Part shown: one piece after another, positions 58,468-64,000 of the stretch
How positions within the stretch are numbered: the first letter of the stretch is position 1
Layout of the letters: each line of letters starts with the position of its first letter
Program-made: the position numbers and the translations under genes
Notes under the pieces: generated by a model
The model's database searches: none
What the model was told of the DNA's origin: nothing
Seen by the model: only the letters and a program-made list of their open reading frames with translations
Origin: Aliiroseovarius sediminilitoris
GTDB taxonomy: Bacteria > Pseudomonadota > Alphaproteobacteria > Rhodobacterales > Rhodobacteraceae
Assembly: GCF_900109955.1 (NCBI RefSeq)
Contig: NZ_FOJB01000001.1
Span: forward strand, 1,364,001-1,428,000
Reading direction: 5' to 3'
DNA length: 64,000 nucleotides

Positions 58468-59373
58468 ATGCAAGCCTGGATCCCCATCACCATCGCCGCC
58501 GCGTTTTCGCAAAACCTGCGGTTTATGCTGCAAAAGCGGCTGAAAGATACTCGGCTGTCATCCACCGGGGCGACGCTGGCGCGGTTCGTCTATTCCGCGC
58601 CGCTGGTGGCGCTGATCTTTGTTCTCTATCTGTTTGTGACCGACCAGGCCGCGCCGGTGCCGGGCAGACGGTTCTTTCTGTTCGCCATGACGGGCGGTGT
58701 TGCTCAAATTCTGGCCACGATCTGCGTGGTTGCCTTGTTTGCCGAACGCAACTTTGCCGTAGGTATTACCTTCAAGAAGACCGAGGTCGTGTTGACCGCG
58801 TTGGTCGGGCTGGCGGTGCTGGGCGAGGGCGTCGGGCTTGCCGGCGGGTTGGCAATTGCCGTCGGATTTTTTGGGTTGATCCTTCTGTCCGATCCTCCCA
58901 GCGGCGGCAAGATCGGCTGGAAACGCTTCTTCAACCGGGCCGCAGCCTTGGGGCTGGGAGCAGGGTTGTTGTTTTCGGTCTCGGCCATCGGTTATCGCGG
59001 GGCGACTTTGTCGCTGCCTGTGCAGGATGTGATCGCGCGTGCGGGCTTCACGCTTGCAGTCGTTACGGCCTTCCAGTCCGTGATCATGATTGTCTGGATG
59101 ACCCTGCGCGAAAAAGGCGAATTTACCCGTGTTCTTGCTGCGTGGCGGGTGGGCGCGCTGGTGGGGGTAAGTTCGATGATCGGCAGTTTCTGCTGGTTCA
59201 CGGCTTTTGCCCTGCAGAACGCGGCGCTGGTCAAAGCGCTGGGGCAGGTTGAACTGCTGTTCTCTTATGCCGCGACGTTGTTCGTGTTCCACGAAAAGGT
59301 CACGGGTCGCGAATATGCAGGCACAGCGTTGATCCTGATCTCGGTGCTGGTTCTGGTGCTGTTCCTGAAATAG
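58468..59373 (+). CDS. EamA/DMT-superfamily transporter
   Basis: A 301-residue inner-membrane protein with ten hydrophobic segments in two EamA-like halves (AERNFAVGITFKKTEVVLTALVG in the first, ALVKALGQVELLFSYAATLFVFHEKV in the second). Family members export small metabolites or amino acids. It is 41 bases after the lipocalin gene and converges with the NUDIX gene 3 bases away. Substrate not predictable. Confidence 0.88.
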   Translation: MQAWIPITIAAAFSQNLRFMLQKRLKDTRLSSTGATLARFVYSAPLVALIFVLYLFVTDQAAPVPGRRFFLFAMTGGVAQILATICVVALFAERNFAVGITFKKTEVVLTALVGLAVLGEGVGLAGGLAIAVGFFGLILLSDPPSGGKIGWKRFFNRAAALGLGAGLLFSVSAIGYRGATLSLPVQDVIARAGFTLAVVTAFQSVIMIVWMTLREKGEFTRVLAAWRVGALVGVSSMIGSFCWFTAFALQNAALVKALGQVELLFSYAATLFVFHEKVTGREYAGTALILISVLVLVLFLK

Positions 59374-59376
59374 CCG

Positions 59377-60090
59377 TTAACCGGCTGCGGTCAGAGGCCC
59401 GACGCCGCCCAGACGCTCAAACAGGCTTTCCTCGTCCGAATTGTTGAAGAACGGCACCTGTGCAGGCGCACCCAGATCGGGCAGGTTGCCGACAATTTCG
59501 GCCAACACAACCTCGGTGATAAAGGGCAGATCGAAGCGGCGCACGTCGTCCAGCGGGATCCATTGCAGGTGGCTCAGCTCGTCCGAGGCGCGTGAGAAAT
59601 CGTCGATATCGGTGTGCAACTCATCGGCATCCACCGCGAAAAACCGCGCATCGAACCGACGCGGGCGCCCTCGTGGGGTGATGGCGCGGAAAACGAATGC
59701 CATGCCACGGGCCGAAGGGATCAGGCCTTCATTCGCGAAGGCGTCCCATCCTTTGGGAATGTTTCCCTTCCAGTTTCCGGGTGCGGCCAGCATCTGCCCG
59801 GTTTCTTCCCAAAGCTCGCGTATAGCGGCCACCAGAAGGGCCGATGACAGGCTGGGGTCGGCCTGTTCGCCCAACCGCGTGCGGCAGGGTTCAGCACCGC
59901 TTTCGGCCAATGGAACACGGCTGTCGGTGGGGTCAACTGCCCCGCCGGGAAAGACAAACTTGTTGGGCATGAACGCAGCATGTTCGCCGCGCTGGCCCAT
60001 CAGAACCTGCGGGCGTGTGGACTTGTCACGGATCAGAATGACAGTTGCTGCGTCGCGAATGATCTTAGATTTGTCCAACGACCTGTCCAT
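59377..60090 (-). CDS. NUDIX hydrolase
   Basis: A 237-residue hydrolase for nucleoside-diphosphate-X compounds, possibly CoA derivatives. The Nudix box is FVFPGGAVDP...AIRELWEETGQ with an insert of about 40 residues between the GG and the REUxEE part, as in the NUDT7/NUDT19-like branch. It lies 4 bases before the DUF983 stop on the same strand, so the two form an operon in the order DUF983-NUDIX. Confidence 0.87.
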   Translation of the reverse strand: MDRSLDKSKIIRDAATVILIRDKSTRPQVLMGQRGEHAAFMPNKFVFPGGAVDPTDSRVPLAESGAEPCRTRLGEQADPSLSSALLVAAIRELWEETGQMLAAPGNWKGNIPKGWDAFANEGLIPSARGMAFVFRAITPRGRPRRFDARFFAVDADELHTDIDDFSRASDELSHLQWIPLDDVRRFDLPFITEVVLAEIVGNLPDLGAPAQVPFFNNSDEESLFERLGGVGPLTAAG

Positions 60091-60094
60091 TTTC

Positions 60095-60523
60095 TTAACC
60101 CTCTGTCCCAGTTTTCACCGCAAACCCATGCATCCGCTTGGCCCATTGAAACCCGACCATGAACCCCTTGAACCGCGGCAGCAGATACAACGAAGCTGCA
60201 ACCGTGCCGACGGTGAAGATCGACGCCAACACCATCGGTTCCTGCACGAAATTCACATAGGTAATGTGCAATAGCGGTGCCATCAGGTGCCCAACAACCA
60301 GAATAGTCAGATAGGCAGGGCCGTCATCGGCCCGGTGGTGATACAATTCTTCCCCACAAACCGTACAACTGTCATGCACTTTCAGATAGCCCTGAAACAT
60401 CTTTCCGGTGCCGCAGTTCGGGCAGCGTTTCCGCCAGCCTTTTTTGATCGCGGGTTTCAGCTGGCGTTCTTGCCCGTCATCGTGGGTAGCGATGCCAGGT
60501 GTTATCGTCATCACGTCGGTCAT
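60095..60523 (-). CDS. DUF983 family zinc-ribbon membrane protein
   Basis: A 142-residue protein. The cytoplasmic N-terminal half has a zinc ribbon with CPNCGTGKMFQGYLKV and CTVCGEEL, followed by DDGPAYLTILVVGHL and two transmembrane helices (about residues 70-88 and 98-115). DUF983 is widespread in alphaproteobacteria, function unknown. First gene of a small minus-strand operon, divergent from the EF-hand gene. Confidence 0.88.
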   Translation of the reverse strand: MTDVMTITPGIATHDDGQERQLKPAIKKGWRKRCPNCGTGKMFQGYLKVHDSCTVCGEELYHHRADDGPAYLTILVVGHLMAPLLHITYVNFVQEPMVLASIFTVGTVAASLYLLPRFKGFMVGFQWAKRMHGFAVKTGTEG

Positions 60524-60608
60524 TCAAAAAATCCTCTGTCGCGCACCAGACCATACTAAGGAATGACGTGCAGAAAATCATGCAGCGATTTCGGTCTTGC
60601 GGCGGGAT

Positions 60609-60690
60609 GTCGCGATTTTTTCTCAAGTCGCGACGGAAATGCAGACTTGCCCCGTTCAAGGGATATGACGCCGGGCAGAAACTGGCCCGG
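60609..60690. promoter_or_regulatory. Symmetric elements upstream of the EF-hand gene
   Basis: The word GTCGCGA occurs at 60609-60615 and again at 60627-60633 (its core TCGCGA is palindromic), 18 bases apart around a T-run. A stem CCGGGC-N8-GCCCGG lies at 60671-60690, 30 bases before the ATG. These sit in the 196-base gap between the divergent DUF983 and EF-hand genes and may include a regulator site. Confidence 0.35.
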
Positions 60691-60719
60691 TGCAAACAGG
60701 CAAGGAAAAGGAATACATC

Positions 60720-61304
60720 ATGACTGTTACGAAAAAACACGCCGCAACGGCAATTGCTTTGGTGCTGGGGGCAGCTGTCACGCTTGGCTCGACCTCTGCG
60801 ATGGCATTTGGCGGGAAGGACGGACGAGGCGTGGATGGCCCGCGGGGCGGGTTCATGCAGATGGAATTCGCCGATCTGGATATCGACGCAAACGGCCAGA
60901 TCACCGTCGATGACCTGCAGGCAAGCGCGCAGGCTCGTTTCAGCGCTGCGGACGCAGATGGGAACGGAGAGTTGACGGCAGAAGAACTGCAAACGCAACG
61001 CAACGCGAAGATGGCCGAGCGTCAGGCGAAAGCTGGCGATCAGCAAAAACGCTCTGACCCGATGGCCGAGAAACGGATGGGCTGGATGATCGAAGAGATG
61101 ATCGCCAAGCGTGATGCCAACGGCAATGGCACCTTGAGCCTTGATGAGATGTCTCCGGATCAGGCGCGGCTGGATCGCATGATCGATCGCTTTGACACCG
61201 ATGATGACAACGCATTGTCGCAGGCTGAATTTGACGCGGCGCAAAAGCAAGCCTTCATGCGCGGGCACGGCAAAGGTGGTAAAGGCAAGCGCAACGGCGG
61301 CTAA
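60720..61304 (+). CDS. Secreted EF-hand calcium-binding protein
   Basis: A 194-residue protein with a signal peptide (about residues 1-29, ending AMA). Four EF-hand loops are readable at residues 54-65 (DIDANGQITVDD), 78-89 (DADGNGELTAEE), 122-133 (DANGNGTLSLDE) and 149-160 (DTDDDNALSQAE, where Asn replaces the central Gly). The C-terminus is a Gly/Lys tail. AAAAGGA lies about 8 bases before the ATG. It precedes the ECF sigma factor gene by 78 bases on the same strand. Confidence 0.9.
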   Translation: MTVTKKHAATAIALVLGAAVTLGSTSAMAFGGKDGRGVDGPRGGFMQMEFADLDIDANGQITVDDLQASAQARFSAADADGNGELTAEELQTQRNAKMAERQAKAGDQQKRSDPMAEKRMGWMIEEMIAKRDANGNGTLSLDEMSPDQARLDRMIDRFDTDDDNALSQAEFDAAQKQAFMRGHGKGGKGKRNGG

Positions 61305-61382
61305 AACACAGGTCGGTCCCCGCGTCATGCAGGGGCTGACCCACCCGTTGTCACGTGCGGGCTTTGGGGCTAGGCAGGACGG

Positions 61383-61970
61383 ATGGAAATGGCCTTGGAC
61401 GCGTATGCTGATGCTTCGAATGACGCGCTTCTCGTCTTGTACGGGAATGGTGATCCAATGGCGGCAGAGCTGCTGACCCGTCGGCTTGCGCCGCGGGTTC
61501 TGGGGTATGCAGCCCGCCTGTTGGGGGGCGACCGGGCCGAGGCTGAAGATGTGACGCAGGAGGCGATGTTGCGTCTTTGGAAGATTGCTCCGGACTGGCG
61601 CACCGGTGAAGCGAAAGTGTCGACATGGCTGTTCCGGGTCGTGTCCAACCTTTGCACAGACAGGCTGCGCAAGCGGCGCACGGTCGACATCGACGCAATT
61701 GACGAACCTGCCGATGACACGCCCGGCGCGGTCGACCGGATGATTCAGGCGGATCGGGCTGCGGCCCTGCAAGCCGCACTGAACAGTTTGCCAGACCGAC
61801 AACGGATCGCGGTCACGCTGCGCCATATTGAAGGGGAGACCAACCCCGACATCGCGCAGATCATGGATATCAGCGTCGAGGCGGTGGAAAGCCTGACCGC
61901 CCGAGGCAAGAGAGCGCTGGCCAAGGCTCTGGCAAGCCAGCGAGAGGAGTTGGGATATGGCAAAGACTGA
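61383..61970 (+). CDS. ECF-type RNA polymerase sigma factor
   Basis: A 195-residue sigma-70 family protein with region 2 (GDRAEAEDVTQEAMLRLWK, then STWLFRVVSNLCTDRLRK) and region 4 (LPDRQRIAVTLRHIEGETNPDIAQIMDIS, helix-turn-helix). An alternative start is ATG 61389. An imperfect hairpin (61311-61341) lies between it and the EF-hand gene. Two membrane proteins follow with overlapping starts, an arrangement like CnrH-CnrY-CnrX, where they control the sigma factor. Confidence 0.92.
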   Translation: MEMALDAYADASNDALLVLYGNGDPMAAELLTRRLAPRVLGYAARLLGGDRAEAEDVTQEAMLRLWKIAPDWRTGEAKVSTWLFRVVSNLCTDRLRKRRTVDIDAIDEPADDTPGAVDRMIQADRAAALQAALNSLPDRQRIAVTLRHIEGETNPDIAQIMDISVEAVESLTARGKRALAKALASQREELGYGKD

Positions 61971-62397
61971 CAAGAATATGTTGGATGATCACGAGTTGGA
62001 GGCATTTTTCGATGCGGCCCGGTTCGATCCCACCACGCCGTCTGAGGCGTTGATGGCCGCCATTCTTGACGATGCCGCGACCGAGCAGGCCGGTCGGGAT
62101 ACGCCCGCGCCTTCTTTGACAGACATCCCGACCGTCAAAGAAAGCGGTGGACGCCGCGCAGGTGGGTTTTGGACCGACCTGAAGGCAAGCCTTGGCGGAT
62201 GGCCCGCCCTTGCAGGCATGGCGACGGCAACTGTCGCCGGGGTCTGGATCGGGTTTGCCGCTCCGACCCAGCTTGAGGTGATGTCAGGCGGACTTGTTTT
62301 AAGCGGCGATTATGCCGAGACCGAGGAAACCTATGCGCTGGAGGATCTTGCCCCCGGCTATCTGGGAACCGGCGTTTTGATGGAGGATGAGGGATGA
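61957..62397 (+). CDS. Single-span membrane protein, probable anti-sigma factor
   Basis: A 146-residue protein overlapping the sigma gene by 14 bases. A cytoplasmic acidic N-terminal region (about 1-78, with DDHELEAFFDAARFDPTTPSEALMAAIL) precedes one transmembrane segment (about 81-101) and a short periplasmic tail. This topology and position fit an anti-sigma factor. Relatives in Rhodobacteraceae are, as I recall, sometimes misnamed dihydroorotate dehydrogenase; no such fold is present. Assignment is from context. Confidence 0.7.
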   Translation: MAKTDKNMLDDHELEAFFDAARFDPTTPSEALMAAILDDAATEQAGRDTPAPSLTDIPTVKESGGRRAGGFWTDLKASLGGWPALAGMATATVAGVWIGFAAPTQLEVMSGGLVLSGDYAETEETYALEDLAPGYLGTGVLMEDEG

Positions 62398-62906
62398 GCA
62401 CACCCACTTTACCGCCGACCGACCAAGCTGATGCCGGGCGTCGGAAATGGTTGCGCGTCCTGCTGGCGGTGTCGTTGACGTTGAACTTGCTGGTCTTCGG
62501 GCTGGTGATTGGTGCGAAATGGGGCGACCATCGCAACCAGGGGTTTGAGCCACGTGGTCCCAATCGGGCTGCGATCCGCGATCTGGGATTTGCGCCGTTG
62601 GCTGGCGCGCTGGACCGCTCTGATCGACGCGAGATCGGCAAGACCCTTCGGGACCGCAGTGGATCCTTTGCCGACAACCGCAAAGCGCTGGAAGCCGAGT
62701 TCCAGAGCATGTTGTCTGCCTTGCGCGCAGAGCCGTTCGACCCGGATGTGCTTTTGTCGACGATGAACCAGCAATCCGAACGGCTGCGTCAACGCGGTGA
62801 ACTTGCCCGCACTGTCTTGGTGGATCGGATTGGAAAAATGACCATGTCTGAACGGCTTGAGTTTGCCGACCGGATCGAAAAATCCGTGCGCAAGCGCGCG
62901 CCCTGA
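62394..62906 (+). CDS. Periplasmic metal-sensor-like membrane protein (CnrX/ZraP-like)
   Basis: A 170-residue protein with one N-terminal transmembrane helix (about 19-41) and a helical periplasmic domain with LRDRSGSFADNRKALEAEFQSMLSALRAEPFD, matching the periplasmic heavy-metal sensor family. Few His, Met or Cys are present, so metal binding is not obvious. ATG overlaps the preceding stop (ATGA). It likely completes a three-gene sigma/anti-sigma/sensor module. Confidence 0.8.
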   Translation: MSTPTLPPTDQADAGRRKWLRVLLAVSLTLNLLVFGLVIGAKWGDHRNQGFEPRGPNRAAIRDLGFAPLAGALDRSDRREIGKTLRDRSGSFADNRKALEAEFQSMLSALRAEPFDPDVLLSTMNQQSERLRQRGELARTVLVDRIGKMTMSERLEFADRIEKSVRKRAP

Positions 62907-62955
62907 ACGAACCTGCATCACAGGACATCTGATTGGCCAATTGCGTGCGGAACCT

Positions 62956-64000
62956 TCAGGCTGCGTCCGACACAAAAGTGACTTGGTTGCGGCCGTCTGA
63001 CTTGGCGCGATAAAGCGCCTGATCGGCAAATTGCAACAGTTCGTGGGCCGAGCTTGCGCTTCGGGGCGCATCACTTGAAACGGCCACACCGATCGACAAG
63101 GTTACATCGATACCTTTGGGTACACCGCCTGAGGCAATCGGTCGATCGCCCACCGCGTGTCGCAGCCGTTCCGCCATCGTTTGGGCCTGCCTGCGGGTGA
63201 CGCCGGGCAGGGCGATCAGAAACTCCTCTCCGCCATATCGGGCCAGCAGATCCATGTCGCGCAGATTGGTCTTTAGCCGTTTTGAAACCTCGACCAAAAC
63301 GTCGTCGCCAACCGGGTGGCCGAACCTGTCATTGATGGATTTGAACCGATCAAGATCCAGCACCATGATGGCATAGGGTTGGTCTTTCAACTGCGCTTCC
63401 CGCTCCAGCCGATCCAGATAGCTTTGGGCAAAGCGGCGGTTGTGCAGGCCCGTGAGCGGATCGCGCAGCGCCAGTGCCAGGTTGGTGTCAAAGTTCTTGC
63501 GCAGGTCGTCACCCTCAAACTTCCGGGCCAGCAGTCGCGTCAGGCGCAATGACAGCTCACGCGCATCAAAACCGGGCCGAAGCACGGCATTTGCCCCCAA
63601 ATCAAGCGCCATGGAACTGGGCGAAGGGGTTTCGCCACAATCCTGCACCACGATGACCGAATGGCGCGTGGTTTGACGTGACCTGAGTTCGCTGACCAGG
63701 CGCAAACCATCAGAAGTTTCGTTGAGTGTCGAGGCAATTACGAAAGCGTCAGGGACGTTTCCCGTGGCGCCAACATCCTCAAGCGCCTGAGATTGCGTCA
63801 TAATATCAATGCGATGCCGAATTTCTGTGGCAAGGTGCATCCGCCAATAGATGCCGGTTTCGGCATCCGGGGCGATCAATGCAACCCGCGCATGGCGCGC
63901 GAACAGCGCAGGCGCTTCGGCGCATCCGAAGTCGCGCGAAAGTTCGCGCCGACGCATGACTTCGCTATCTGCCCCGCGCGCCCGGATCAGGTTGCGCACC
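62956..64000 (-). CDS. GGDEF diguanylate cyclase, PleD-like, incomplete at the window end
   Basis: At least 347 residues are visible and the 5' end probably lies beyond the window. A receiver-like domain without a clear phosphoacceptor pattern (VALIAPDAETGIYW... to about residue 155) precedes a full GGDEF domain: DPLTGLHNRR, DLDRFKSINDRFGH, active-site RYGGEEF and the inhibitory site RDMD five residues before it. It should make cyclic di-GMP and be product-inhibited. It converges with the metal-sensor gene across 49 bases. PleD itself has two receiver domains, so it may be pleD. Confidence 0.88.
   Translation of the reverse strand, partial: VRNLIRARGADSEVMRRRELSRDFGCAEAPALFARHARVALIAPDAETGIYWRMHLATEIRHRIDIMTQSQALEDVGATGNVPDAFVIASTLNETSDGLRLVSELRSRQTTRHSVIVVQDCGETPSPSSMALDLGANAVLRPGFDARELSLRLTRLLARKFEGDDLRKNFDTNLALALRDPLTGLHNRRFAQSYLDRLEREAQLKDQPYAIMVLDLDRFKSINDRFGHPVGDDVLVEVSKRLKTNLRDMDLLARYGGEEFLIALPGVTRRQAQTMAERLRHAVGDRPIASGGVPKGIDVTLSIGVAVSSDAPRSASSAHELLQFADQALYRAKSDGRNQVTFVSDAA

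Noticed and set aside
60477-61973. 498-codon minus-strand open frame opposite the EF-hand and sigma genes
   Set aside because: Overlaps three well-supported genes and has no domain of its own.
61957-62397. Dihydroorotate dehydrogenase annotation for the 146-residue protein
   Set aside because: Too short, single-span membrane topology and no flavin-barrel motifs.

Overview
This window reads as chromosomal DNA of an alphaproteobacterium of the order Rhodobacterales, most likely the Roseobacter group. The reasons are the GC-rich coding sequence, a nuo (complex I) operon carrying the small accessory genes I associate with that order (DUF5333, DUF5337, a carboxymuconolactone-decarboxylase-like gene, a NuoE with a long tail), and the nuoN-birA-coaX-rnj order. 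The assignment rests on recognised protein families, not on a database search. I see no rRNA, tRNA, CRISPR array, phage gene or transposase.

Layout. 1-4.4 kb: the end of murE, then murF, mraY and murD (peptidoglycan precursor synthesis). 4.5-10.7 kb: a DUF3422 membrane protein, then on the minus strand a YeeE/YedE-type sulfur transporter and an oligopeptide ABC importer (binding protein plus two permeases, no ATPase gene). 11-16.3 kb: an M20 amidohydrolase, moaA, a small lipoprotein coupled to an acyl-CoA synthetase, a small membrane protein and an AlkD-like DNA repair protein. 16.3-19.5 kb: glmU-glmS on the minus strand. 19.6-21.6 kb: a HAD phosphatase and a DegT-type aminotransferase.

21.7-30 kb is a complete leucine/isovalerate catabolic operon: ivd, mccB, mccA, mvaB and a methylglutaconyl-CoA hydratase. 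Two tandem secreted LprI-like (DUF1311) genes and a GST-like gene are embedded in it. An inverted repeat over the likely ivd promoter is a candidate repressor site.

30.3-51.9 kb is one long plus-strand transcription unit: nuoA-N, then birA, coaX and rnj, closed by a strong bidirectional terminator. Seven extra genes sit between nuo genes: a sulfotransferase, a 63-aa protein, a membrane protein that repeats the NuoE tail domain, DUF5337, DUF5333, a CMD-family protein and several possible mini-ORFs. BirA from this unit would biotinylate MccA from the leucine operon.

52-64 kb: a DEAD-box helicase, a Cys-motif protein and prfC on the minus strand; an SDR, an aldo/keto reductase, a lipocalin-like lipoprotein and a DMT transporter on the plus strand; NUDIX and DUF983 genes on the minus strand; an EF-hand protein followed by an ECF sigma factor, a membrane anti-sigma-like protein and a periplasmic metal-sensor-like protein; and a PleD-like diguanylate cyclase cut by the window end.

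The most interesting observations are a 50-codon Cys-containing mini-ORF bridging nuoF and the DUF5333 gene, with the DUF5333 Shine-Dalgarno sequence buried in a perfect hairpin; the near-identical C-terminal domains of NuoE and the adjacent membrane protein; and four copies of an intergenic module made of a GC-rich hairpin plus a conserved GATATTT...GGCCAGAAGAA core.
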